A DNA stretch of 64,000 bases. Source: Oscillospiraceae bacterium (GTDB lineage Bacteria > Bacillota > Clostridia > Oscillospirales > Oscillospiraceae). The translations under genes and the position numbers were made by a program. Position 1 is the first letter of the stretch. Every line of letters starts with the position of its first letter. A model generated the notes under the pieces. It was not told where the DNA came from and did no database searches. It saw only the letters and a program-made list of their open reading frames with translations. Shown one piece after another: positions 17,400 through 25,714 of this stretch. Where the stretch lies: contig CACYXC010000004.1 of assembly GCA_902778285.1 (NCBI GenBank), positions 1 to 64,000 on the forward strand. The letters run 5' to 3'.

Positions 17400-18493
17400 A
17401 AAAAGTAATGCTGACCTTCGGCACCAGGCCGGAGGCGATCAAAATGTGCCCGCTGGTCAATGAGCTGAAGAGCCGGGCGGGAATCGAAACCTGCGTCTGT
17501 GTCACCGGGCAGCACCGGCAGATGCTGGATCAGGTGCTGGCGGCCTTTCACGTGACGCCGGACTATGATCTGGCGATCATGAAGCAGAACCAGAATCTGT
17601 TCGATATCACGACAAACGTCCTCCAGAAGATCCGCGATGTTCTGGAGCGGGAGAAACCCGACGTGGTTCTGGTGCATGGCGATACTACGACGACCTTTGC
17701 CGCGTCGATGGCGGCTTTCTATCTGCATATTCCCGTCGGCCATGTGGAGGCGGGGCTGCGCACCTACAATCTGGAATCTCCCTTCCCGGAGGAGTTCAAC
17801 CGACAGACGGTCAGCGTGGTGAGCCGGTACAATTTTGCACCGACAGAGCAGGCCAAACAGAATCTTCTCCGTGAGGGGAAGAACGCTGACACGATCTTTG
17901 TGACAGGCAATACCGCGATCGACGCCTTGAAGACAACAGTCCGGGCGGATTACAGCCATCCGGAGCTGGACTGGGCGGCAGGGAGCCGTCTGATCCTGCT
18001 GACGGCACACCGGCGGGAGAACCTGGGCGTTCCGATGGAACATATGTTCCGTGCGATCCGGCGGGTCATAGACGAGCATGAGGACGTCAAAGCAATCTAC
18101 CCAATCCACATGAACCCCGTGGTGAGAGAGACGGCCTGCCGGTTTTTGAGCGGCTGTGACCGCATCCGGCTGACGGAACCGCTGGATGTGCTGGATTTTC
18201 ACAATTTTATGAATCGGAGCTATCTGATCCTGACAGATTCCGGCGGGATCCAGGAAGAAGCGCCTTCCCTCGGAAAGCCGGTCCTGGTCATGCGGGATAC
18301 GACAGAGCGGCCCGAGGGCATCCGGGCGGGGACGCTGCGTCTTGTGGGTACGGATGAAAGCGTGATCTATGAAGCGTTTTCTTCCCTCCTCACCGATTCG
18401 GACGCGTATGAAAAAATGAGCAGAGCTTCCAATCCGTACGGTGACGGTTTTGCGAGCAAACGGATTGCAGATATTCTGGAAGCAGGATTGTGA
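17396..18493 (+). CDS. wecB: UDP-N-acetylglucosamine 2-epimerase
   Basis: This 365-residue enzyme interconverts UDP-GlcNAc and UDP-ManNAc. Visible motifs are TFGTRPEAIKM (residues 5-15), VLVHGDTTTT near 91, GHVEAGLRTYN near 115, FPEEFNR, LLTAHRREN near 202 and TDSGGIQEEAPS near 279, all characteristic of the non-hydrolysing family (WecB/MnaA). ATG 17396 is used because it matches the family N-terminus and overlaps the previous stop as ATGA. UDP-ManNAc is a precursor of teichoic-acid linkage units and of many capsules, which fits the TagD/TagF-like genes further on. No ManNAc dehydrogenase (WecC) is visible. Confidence 0.95.
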   Translation: MKKVMLTFGTRPEAIKMCPLVNELKSRAGIETCVCVTGQHRQMLDQVLAAFHVTPDYDLAIMKQNQNLFDITTNVLQKIRDVLEREKPDVVLVHGDTTTTFAASMAAFYLHIPVGHVEAGLRTYNLESPFPEEFNRQTVSVVSRYNFAPTEQAKQNLLREGKNADTIFVTGNTAIDALKTTVRADYSHPELDWAAGSRLILLTAHRRENLGVPMEHMFRAIRRVIDEHEDVKAIYPIHMNPVVRETACRFLSGCDRIRLTEPLDVLDFHNFMNRSYLILTDSGGIQEEAPSLGKPVLVMRDTTERPEGIRAGTLRLVGTDESVIYEAFSSLLTDSDAYEKMSRASNPYGDGFASKRIADILEAGL

Positions 18494-19509
18494 TGAACCA
18501 TCGGGAAGTCTATTTGGATCACGTCAAAGGGCTGGCCATCCTGCTGATGCTGTTTGCCCATACGCTGGCAGGCGACGTGTTTCCGCGGCTATATATCAGT
18601 TCCTTTCATATGCAGGTCTTCTTCGTCATATGCGGGATCCTGATAGGCCGAAAAAATCAGAAAGAGCCGGTGCGGATTCGCTCCGGGTTCGTGCCTGCCG
18701 TGAAGAAACGCATCGTTCAGCTCGGCGTTCCCTATCTGGTGTTCTGCGCCCTGCTGACGGGCTTTTATTGCGCGCTCAATCTGATTGCGGGAAAAGAGGC
18801 AGGCGTTCAGAAGTATCTGTTCCGGATCGTCACGCTGCAGGGGATTGATTCGATGTGGTTTATCCCGGTTTTCTTTTTCGCGGAGCTGCTGATGTTGCTT
18901 CTGCTTTGCATGAAGCGCGGACGGTATGCGGCGCTCGGGCTTTCCGCCGCGGTGATCCTCGGCACGATCCTGATTTCGGACCGTATGCCGGAGTCTCCGG
19001 CCTTACGGCTGGCGGTCAAAACAATGATCAGCTTTGTGTTTGTGACCTGGGGCTATGAGATGGAGCGCAGCAGGATCCTTGACCGGATCCCCCTGACGAT
19101 CAGTATCCTCATGATTATCGCCGGCGCCGCTCTCGCCCGATTTAACGGTTTCGCGGCGATCGGCTCTTTGGAAACGGGAAAATCGGCGCTGTTGTTTTAT
19201 TTTGATGCAGCTGTCACAAGCACGGCAATTCTTGCGCTCTTTCGCAGAGCCGAGCACAGCGACCGTTTCCGTGCGGGGTGGCTGGCCTGGATCGGACGCA
19301 ATACCATTGTGATCCTCTGCACGAACAATCTGCTGATTGAAACCATACGGCTGCTCGATCACAAGCTGACAGGTGATGTGCTGCTTCGCACGGGCATCTG
19401 GGGCAGCCTGCTGTTTACCGGGATCCTCATTCTGCTGGAGATCCCCCTGATGCACCTGGCGGAAGGACCGCTGGGGCCGGTATTCGGAAAACAAGAAAAG
19501 AAGGGTTAA
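18493..19509 (+). CDS. Acyltransferase family 3 membrane protein
   Basis: About 338 residues with roughly ten membrane segments. The N-terminal motif YLDHVKGLAILLMLFAHTL contains the His expected of the acyltransferase-3 family; FFVICGILIG follows near residue 49 and a SMWFIPVFFFAELL segment near 118. Such proteins commonly add O-acetyl groups to surface glycans. GTG 18490 and ATG 18493 are adjacent possible starts overlapping the wecB stop. Confidence 0.83.
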   Translation: MNHREVYLDHVKGLAILLMLFAHTLAGDVFPRLYISSFHMQVFFVICGILIGRKNQKEPVRIRSGFVPAVKKRIVQLGVPYLVFCALLTGFYCALNLIAGKEAGVQKYLFRIVTLQGIDSMWFIPVFFFAELLMLLLLCMKRGRYAALGLSAAVILGTILISDRMPESPALRLAVKTMISFVFVTWGYEMERSRILDRIPLTISILMIIAGAALARFNGFAAIGSLETGKSALLFYFDAAVTSTAILALFRRAEHSDRFRAGWLAWIGRNTIVILCTNNLLIETIRLLDHKLTGDVLLRTGIWGSLLFTGILILLEIPLMHLAEGPLGPVFGKQEKKG

Positions 19510-20307
19510 TTGTTGAATCCAGTCAAATCAATTGAGGCAAGATATTTAACATATAAGGCGGCGCATTTCTCTTCCTTTCCCGAAGGGCGGGCGCTGGCCG
19601 CACTGAAAGGCATCCACGCCGGAAAACGCTGCTTTATCATCGGCAACGGCCCCAGCCTGCGGGCGGCGGACCTGGACACGTTGGAGCAAAGCGGAGAGAT
19701 CACCTTTGCCTTCAACCGCATATTCCATATCTTTGATCAGACCGCCTGGCGGCCGACCTATTACATTTCCCAGGATGGCAAGATGCTGGCGGGCTCGGTC
19801 GAAGAAGTGAAGCGGATCGAGGCGGAGATCAAGTTTATCCCGGCGGAGCTTGCGTGGTATGAGGGGATCAGGATTCCCGGGGCGCAGCTGTTTCATATTG
19901 TCAATGAAGAAATCGCCGAGAACGTGCCGGCCTTCAGCGAGAACATCGCGCAGAAGATCTGCAACTCCAAAACGGTGGTCTACACAGCGGTCCAGATCGC
20001 CGTGTACATGGGCATCCGGGAGATTTATCTCATCGGTGTGGACCATCATTTTCACACCAGTATGAACGAAAAGGGCGAAATCGTGGTGGATCCCACGGCG
20101 AAGGACTACTTCAGCGAGAACTACAACCGGGACAAGGACCAGCTCTACATCCCCAATACAGACGTGAGCACCAAGACCTTTTTCGCGGCCAAACAGTACG
20201 CGGATGCCCACGGCATCCGGATCTGCAATGCCACGCGCGGCGGCAAGCTGGAAGTGTTCGAACGGGCAGATTTTGATTCTCTTTTTATACGGTCGGAAGG
20301 AAACTGA
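19510..20307 (+). CDS. DUF115 / MptE-like Rossmann protein in capsule locus
   Basis: This 265-residue protein has the motif KRCFIIGNGPSLRAADLD near residue 38, FAFNRIFHIF near 66 and EIYLIGVDHHF near 170. These are typical of the DUF115 family, which includes archaeal pterin pyrophosphokinase-like and motility-accessory (Maf) proteins. Capsule-locus members may be glycosyltransferases of the sialyltransferase-like fold, but the function is not settled. Two TTG codons (19510 and 19513) are adjacent, with AAGGG upstream and no ATG. Confidence 0.7.
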   Translation: MLNPVKSIEARYLTYKAAHFSSFPEGRALAALKGIHAGKRCFIIGNGPSLRAADLDTLEQSGEITFAFNRIFHIFDQTAWRPTYYISQDGKMLAGSVEEVKRIEAEIKFIPAELAWYEGIRIPGAQLFHIVNEEIAENVPAFSENIAQKICNSKTVVYTAVQIAVYMGIREIYLIGVDHHFHTSMNEKGEIVVDPTAKDYFSENYNRDKDQLYIPNTDVSTKTFFAAKQYADAHGIRICNATRGGKLEVFERADFDSLFIRSEGN

Positions 20308-20311
20308 TCCC

Positions 20312-21169
20312 ATGGAAGAAAAAGCAACACAACAATATCATACGCACATCACGTCCAAGAAGCGCTGGTTTGAGCTGAATCTGAAGGAGGTTTGGCAGTA
20401 TCGGGATCTGATCGTTCTGTTTACCAAGCGGAACTTTCAGTTGACCTATAAGCAGACGATCCTGGGGCCGACCTGGATTTTTCTCAGCCCGTTCATTACC
20501 TCTGTGATTCATACCCTGGTTTTCGGCGGCATCGCAGGCATCGCCACGGACGGGGTGCCAAAGATCCTGTTCTATATGAGCAGTAACGCGATCTGGGCGT
20601 TTTTTGCCACCAGTGTCAACAGCAACGCCAATACTTTCCGCAGCAATGTTGCTGTATTCGGAAAGGTCTATTTTCCGCGGCTTACCATCCCCATCTCCAA
20701 TATGCTGGTTGCGGCCATCCGCTTTCTGATCCAGATGCTGATGCTGGCTGGTTTTCTGATCTACTTCCTGATCAAAGGGGAAGTGCAGCCGAACTGGGCC
20801 TATTGGCCGCTGATTCCGGTTGTCTTACTGCACCTCGGCATGATGGGCGTGGGCTTCGGCATCACCATTTCAAGCATGACGACCAAGTACCGCGACCTGT
20901 CCCTGCTGGTGGGCTTCGGCGTGCAGCTGTGGATGTACATCACGCCGATCGTTTACCCGCTCTCCACATTGGGGAAGGGGCCGATGAAGACGCTTCTGCT
21001 CATCAATCCGGTGACGATGCCGGTGGAAGTATTCCGCTTTGCGCTGCTGGGGCAGGGGACGATCATTCCCGAATACCTGGTGATTTCCTGGATCTTTACG
21101 CTGCTGATGGCCGTGTTCGGCATTATGGTGTTCAACCGTGTCGAAAAGACCTTTATGGACACCGTGTGA
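20312..21169 (+). CDS. wzm: ABC-2 type polysaccharide export permease (Wzm/TagG-like)
   Basis: This 285-residue permease has six predicted membrane segments from about residue 50 to the end. The NLKEVWQYRDLIVLFTKRNF segment before the first one is the standard amphipathic gate region, and QTILGPTWIFLSPFI follows. The in-frame codon at 20204 lies inside the previous gene, so ATG 20312 is used. Together with the ATPase at 21249 it should export a finished, lipid-linked polymer across the membrane, as Wzm/Wzt or TagGH do. Confidence 0.92.
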   Translation: MEEKATQQYHTHITSKKRWFELNLKEVWQYRDLIVLFTKRNFQLTYKQTILGPTWIFLSPFITSVIHTLVFGGIAGIATDGVPKILFYMSSNAIWAFFATSVNSNANTFRSNVAVFGKVYFPRLTIPISNMLVAAIRFLIQMLMLAGFLIYFLIKGEVQPNWAYWPLIPVVLLHLGMMGVGFGITISSMTTKYRDLSLLVGFGVQLWMYITPIVYPLSTLGKGPMKTLLLINPVTMPVEVFRFALLGQGTIIPEYLVISWIFTLLMAVFGIMVFNRVEKTFMDTV

Positions 21170-21178
21170 TGAACCTGC

Positions 21179-21201
21179 TGTCCTGAGCGCAGCGAAGGAT
21201 T
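21179..21201 (+). repeat. Degenerate copy of a CTGAGCGAAGCGAAGGAT-type repeat
   Basis: TCCTGAGCGCAGCGAAGGAT lies in the 79-base gap between the permease and ATPase genes. It matches the arm of the palindromic repeat at 49650-49737 with one or two changes. Only one arm is present here. Confidence 0.5.
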
Positions 21202-21248
21202 TCAAAACGATTTGCGGATCGACATCGTAAATACAAGGAGTTTAACCT

Positions 21249-22574
21249 GTGGATCAAAAGAACGAAAACCGGGAAGTTGCGATCCAACTGACCGGCGTTA
21301 AGAAAATGTATAAACTGGGACAGATCGGCGGCGGCACGCTGCAGGCGGACATGCAGAGCTGGTGGGCCCGCGTGCGGGGGAAAGAGGATCCGAACACCAA
21401 GATCGGCCAGGAGCAGCGCCTGGTGGGCCAGACCTTTATGGCCCTCAACGGCATTGATCTGACCATTTACAAAGGGGAGGCGCTCGGCATCATCGGCGCA
21501 AACGGCGCAGGCAAAAGCACGCTGCTGAAGCTTCTGTGCCGCGTGACCGCGCCCACCGATGGCGAGATCGACCTGTACGGGCGGGTTTCCTCTATGCTAG
21601 AGGTCAAAACCGGCTTCAACGGGGAGATGACCGGACGGGAGAACATCTATATGCGCGGCGCGATCCTGGGCATGACCAAGGCGGAGATCGACTCCAAGAT
21701 GGAGCGGATCATCGACTTCTCCGAGGTGCGGGAGTTCATCGACACACCGGTGAAGCGCTATTCCAGCGGCATGTCCGTCAAGCTGGGCTTTTCCGTTTCC
21801 GCCCACCTGGACTCTGAGATCATGATCATGGACGAGGTCCTGGCCGTGGGCGACATGGCCTTCCAGAAAAAGTGCATCGACAAGATGCGCGAGGCGGCAA
21901 AAAAAGAGGGGCGCACGGTCCTCTACGTTTCTCACAACATGAACACCATCCGCCAACTCTGCGACCGCTGCATCGTGCTGGATAAGGGCAAAATCGTGTA
22001 TGACGGTGATGTGGAGGAAGCGATCGAAGTATATTTGGGTCGCAAACTCAAAGAAGAATCTTATTGTGCCTTTACAGAGAACGATCACGAAAAGTGGTGC
22101 AAGAACTCCATTAGGCTGCTGTCGAGAGAAATCGTTAACGATATAACCAATATCACAGCAGGAAAAACACTTGTTCTTAAAGTAAAATACCATGCAAATG
22201 AGCATTTGGATGGAATCCATATCAGACTTGTGCTGCTAAACAGTAACGAATCAATTATCGGGATGGCTATCTCGGAGAACACCATAAGAGTAGATAAGAA
22301 TGAGGATGGGTTGATAACGATCCCGTTTCATACGGATTACTTGAGCGCCGGACAGTACAAGATGAGATTCTCCGCTTTTGCAATCAATGAGTATGGGATG
22401 CATGATTACTTTTGCGTTGTCAATGAGTTTTGTGCCTTCTCCATACAGGATCAGCCGGAAAAACACTTTGGCATGACTTGGAGTAATAATTCGTGGGGTA
22501 ATATAGTTTTCCCGTCATTTGTCATTGAGGATGAAGTAAGTGAAAGCTGCCATAATCACATGGGTGACCTATAA
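21249..22574 (+). CDS. wzt: ABC polysaccharide exporter ATPase with carbohydrate-binding C-terminus (Wzt)
   Basis: This 441-residue protein starts at GTG 21249, with AAGGAG eight bases upstream. Residues 1-260 form the ATPase: Walker A GANGAGKST near residue 82, signature YSSGMSVKLGF near 172 and Walker B IMIMDEVLAVGD near 194. Residues ~275-440 form a beta-sandwich Wzt C-terminal domain, which in O-antigen systems recognises the non-reducing end of the finished chain. The ATPase half is GC-rich, but from about base 22,040 the DNA turns clearly AT-rich, matching the genes behind it. This suggests the specificity domain was exchanged by recombination. The end overlaps the next gene by 35 bases. 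Confidence 0.92.
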   Translation: MDQKNENREVAIQLTGVKKMYKLGQIGGGTLQADMQSWWARVRGKEDPNTKIGQEQRLVGQTFMALNGIDLTIYKGEALGIIGANGAGKSTLLKLLCRVTAPTDGEIDLYGRVSSMLEVKTGFNGEMTGRENIYMRGAILGMTKAEIDSKMERIIDFSEVREFIDTPVKRYSSGMSVKLGFSVSAHLDSEIMIMDEVLAVGDMAFQKKCIDKMREAAKKEGRTVLYVSHNMNTIRQLCDRCIVLDKGKIVYDGDVEEAIEVYLGRKLKEESYCAFTENDHEKWCKNSIRLLSREIVNDITNITAGKTLVLKVKYHANEHLDGIHIRLVLLNSNESIIGMAISENTIRVDKNEDGLITIPFHTDYLSAGQYKMRFSAFAINEYGMHDYFCVVNEFCAFSIQDQPEKHFGMTWSNNSWGNIVFPSFVIEDEVSESCHNHMGDL

Positions 22575-23745
22575 TAATTACGGAACCGCGCTTCAAGCAT
22601 TTGCGTTGAAGAAAGCTGTAGAGCAATACAGCGAATCTTGTTCAGTGATATCAGACCGCCCTATTATCGAATCGAAGAAAGAAAAAAACGGGGCGGCTAT
22701 CCAAAAGAACAAAGAATCTGAACAGAAAGAAACACACGAAACCGGTATTAAGCATGTATTGGGCTTGTATCATCGATACATACTTCACCCCGGGGCGATC
22801 TGTTCGAGATTAGCTGCGAAGCATAATAATAGATTGGCAGGTAAACGGCGAACTGCGTATATGTCCTCAATAAAAGCGATCGAGAAGTTCAAAACAGACG
22901 CTTTAAAGGTTTATCCTATAGAAACAGCAGATCAATATGCATCATTAAATAAACAATTTGATGTGTTTATATGCGGGAGCGATCAAATATGGTCAATGCT
23001 TCCCATAAATTATAATCCATATTTTTATATGGATTTTGTTGAAAAGAAGAAGATAGCTTACGCACCGAGTACCGGCTCTTATCATATCGAAGAAAAGGAT
23101 AAGGCATTATTGTGTGAGCTGTTACGGGATTTCTCAGCCGTCTCTTTGAGAGAAAAAGTTTGCGTTGAACAATTTGAGAACCTTCTTGGCAGAAAAGTTC
23201 ATTGGGTCCTTGACCCCACCCTATTACATAATGGGGACTTTTGGAACATTATAGCAAAAAAACCTGCAATTAAGAAAAAGTATTTATTGTGCTATTTTCT
23301 TGAGAACAAAGATTGGTATTTTAGCTATGCCCATAGTTTAGCAAAACACCTCGGATTAAAAGTTGTGCTAATTCCCTCCCGAAAACAGTACGCCGATCGA
23401 AAAGAAACATACTGTGAAAAGGTTGGACCAGAGGAATTTGTAGGCCTTTTTTCCAATGCTTCCTTTGTTCTTACCGATTCTTATCATGGCACTATTTTTT
23501 CGCTGCAGTTCAATAAACAGTTTCTGTATCTGAAACGCTTTTCAGATTCCGAGGCGTTCAACCAGAACGTCCGGGTCGACTCATTACTATCAGCACTTGA
23601 TTTATACGATAAAGTTGTAGTTGATAATAAAGAGTTCGCTGCAGAAGATTTGTACACAATTCATTATGGAACGGTAGATGCGGTACTGAATGAAATGAGA
23701 GATGAGTCTCTGAATTATCTCAAAAATGCGCTGGAGATAAAGTGA
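22540..23745 (+). CDS. Polysaccharide pyruvyl transferase family protein
   Basis: This 401-residue protein starts with AAIITWVTYNNYGTALQAFA, a hallmark of the PS_pyruv_trans family, with FVFICGSDQIW-type residues (DVFICGSDQIWSM) near 146, VLDPTLL near 223 and TDSYHGTIFSLQF near 313. Family members transfer pyruvate from phosphoenolpyruvate onto sugars, forming ketals that add negative charge, although this capsule-associated subgroup has no proven activity. It overlaps wzt by 35 bases and abuts an FrhB-like gene. At 38256 the same two domains are fused in one protein. The DNA is AT-rich compared with the upstream half of the locus. Confidence 0.82.
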   Translation: MKAAIITWVTYNNYGTALQAFALKKAVEQYSESCSVISDRPIIESKKEKNGAAIQKNKESEQKETHETGIKHVLGLYHRYILHPGAICSRLAAKHNNRLAGKRRTAYMSSIKAIEKFKTDALKVYPIETADQYASLNKQFDVFICGSDQIWSMLPINYNPYFYMDFVEKKKIAYAPSTGSYHIEEKDKALLCELLRDFSAVSLREKVCVEQFENLLGRKVHWVLDPTLLHNGDFWNIIAKKPAIKKKYLLCYFLENKDWYFSYAHSLAKHLGLKVVLIPSRKQYADRKETYCEKVGPEEFVGLFSNASFVLTDSYHGTIFSLQFNKQFLYLKRFSDSEAFNQNVRVDSLLSALDLYDKVVVDNKEFAAEDLYTIHYGTVDAVLNEMRDESLNYLKNALEIK

Positions 23746-24836
23746 TGTCCATAACACAATCCTGTACCGGTTGTGGAGCTTGCGCGGTCATATGCCCCCA
23801 AAAGTGTATTCAGATGAAAGAAAACATACTTGGGGAGTATACTCCACACATCAACGAGGCTTCCTGCGTGCGCTGCGGCCTTTGCAAGAAAACATGTCCG
23901 CAGAACAATCAGCCTGACTTGTACACCCCACAACTGTGCTATGCAGCTTGGAGCGAGAATTCTGAAGATTGGATCTTTTCGTCCTCGGGAGGGGTCGGAG
24001 CATGTATACTGCGGTTTTGCCTAAAGAATGGAATCAGTGCATATAGCTGTGATTACGACTACAAAATCAATCTCCGGCATTTCCGGATACAGAGCATTGA
24101 GGATGTTAGGCGGGCACAAAGCTCAAAGTATTCGCAGAGCAATTCTTTTCTTGTATTTGAGGAAATAAAAAAAATACTGAACGCAGGAGAACAGGCTGTC
24201 TTTATCGGAACTCCTTGCCAAGTGGCTGGGTTGAGAAAATACTTGAAGAAGGCTTATTCCGGACTGATTACCGTTGATCTGGTGTGCCATGGGACACCGC
24301 CGACTAAATATGTTCGGGATCATCTTTCGGCTTTAAGACTTGATAAACAAGCAAAGAAAATTAGATTTCGCGGCGAATATGACCAATGCTTCACAGTATG
24401 GAATGATGATTCCATAGTGTATAAAGAGGCAAGGACTACGGATTCCTTTTTTAAAGCCTTCTATGCCAACGAAATAAGCAGAGAATCCTGTTATTCCTGT
24501 CAATATGCCAGGGCAGATCGTCCAGGAGATATAACCATCGGCGATTTCTGGGGCCTTCATGATTTGAAAACGATCGAAAGGAAGAGCGAAAGGCCATCTC
24601 TGGTGTTGCTGAACACAGAAAAAGGGAAGTCTTTTTTTGAGGGAGTCAAACCGTCGCTATTTTATGAGGAAAGAAACTGTCAAGAAGGAATAGCAGGGAA
24701 TGGGAGACTGAAACGCCCGCCGGGAAAGAATCGTTTGGCCAAGTATTTTAGAGCGCTTTATCCTGTTGTGGGATTTGAAAACGCGCTGTCAGGCAGTTCC
24801 CTGGTCGTTCGTGTTATCAACAAGGTCAAAAAATAG
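23745..24836 (+). CDS. FrhB-like Fe-S protein (coenzyme F420 hydrogenase beta-subunit family)
   Basis: About 363 residues. Two 4Fe-4S motifs lie at the N-terminus: CTGCGACAVICP and CVRCGLCKKTCP. The FrhB N domain follows with SSSGGVGA near residue 84 and VFIGTPCQVAGLRKYL near 152, then the FrhB C domain with CHGTPP, SCYSCQYARADRPGDITIGD near 246. F420 is not expected in Clostridia; capsule-locus members are thought to act as flavin-dependent oxidoreductases on an unknown substrate. ATG 23745 overlaps the previous stop (GTGATG), indicating coupling with the pyruvyltransferase. This gene is AT-rich. Confidence 0.82.
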   Translation: MSITQSCTGCGACAVICPQKCIQMKENILGEYTPHINEASCVRCGLCKKTCPQNNQPDLYTPQLCYAAWSENSEDWIFSSSGGVGACILRFCLKNGISAYSCDYDYKINLRHFRIQSIEDVRRAQSSKYSQSNSFLVFEEIKKILNAGEQAVFIGTPCQVAGLRKYLKKAYSGLITVDLVCHGTPPTKYVRDHLSALRLDKQAKKIRFRGEYDQCFTVWNDDSIVYKEARTTDSFFKAFYANEISRESCYSCQYARADRPGDITIGDFWGLHDLKTIERKSERPSLVLLNTEKGKSFFEGVKPSLFYEERNCQEGIAGNGRLKRPPGKNRLAKYFRALYPVVGFENALSGSSLVVRVINKVKK

Positions 24837-24902
24837 ATTCTATCCAATAGGATAGATGCGTGTCAACATTCACTGAGAATAACATTCAGAGGAGATTTAG
24901 TC

Positions 24903-25706
24903 TTGATTCCCAAAACAATCCACTACTGCTGGTTCGGACGGAATCCCAAGCCGAAGTTGGCAAAAAAGTGCATCAAAAGCTGGAAAAAGAAGTGCACGGA
25001 CTACCAGATCATCGAATGGAACGAGGATAACTTCGATATCTCTGCATGCCCGCTCTATGTCCGCCAGGCTTATGAAGCAAAAAAGTGGGCATTTGTAACA
25101 GATTATGTACGACTCAAAGTCGTTTATGATTACGGCGGCATATATCTGGATACTGATGTTGAACTGAAAAAAAACTTGGATTTCTTACTAGAGAACAAAG
25201 CGTATTTCGGGTTTGAGGAAGGAAAATATATTGCCACTGGTTTGGGGTTCGGGGCTGAGAAAGAGCACCCCATTCTAAAACTGTTGATGTCGGATTACAA
25301 TAGTATTCCGTTTGTTCGCGAAGATGGTTCATTTGACGAAACATCCTGTCCTAAGCGCAATACAGAATGCTTTTTGAAGCAGGGCTTGAGGCAGGATAAT
25401 ACCATGCAAACTCTTGAAAATGGTATCTTGATTCTGCCGGCAGAGTATTTATCTCCAATTTCGTATTTCAATGGCGAACGACATATAACGTCAAACACTG
25501 TCTCTGTGCATTGGTTTGCTTCCAGTTGGTTAAGCGCAGAGAAACAAATGATGCATTCAAAGAAGTTGAAAAAAAGAAAGAAGCTTCTTCAAAGGCAAAG
25601 AAGGAAAGATGCCTGGGATTATTTCATTCATCTTCCCAATCTTATCATTATGCACATTCTTGGGCCGAGTAGATACGATACTCTTAAGAAAAGGATCAAA
25701 AGGTAA
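24903..25706 (+). CDS. Glycosyltransferase family 32, copy 2
   Basis: This 267-residue protein begins at TTG 24903, with GAGGAG upstream. It is clearly paralogous to the GT32 at 12171: MIPKTIHYCWFG start, IIEWNEDNFD near residue 37, GGIYLDTDVEL near 77 and VSVHWFASSW near 200. It has a longer Lys/Arg-rich C-terminus (about residues 215-245) that could bind the membrane surface. It lies at the end of the AT-rich patch that starts inside wzt. Confidence 0.87.
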   Translation: MIPKTIHYCWFGRNPKPKLAKKCIKSWKKKCTDYQIIEWNEDNFDISACPLYVRQAYEAKKWAFVTDYVRLKVVYDYGGIYLDTDVELKKNLDFLLENKAYFGFEEGKYIATGLGFGAEKEHPILKLLMSDYNSIPFVREDGSFDETSCPKRNTECFLKQGLRQDNTMQTLENGILILPAEYLSPISYFNGERHITSNTVSVHWFASSWLSAEKQMMHSKKLKKRKKLLQRQRRKDAWDYFIHLPNLIIMHILGPSRYDTLKKRIKR

Positions 25707-25714
25707 TATATGCT

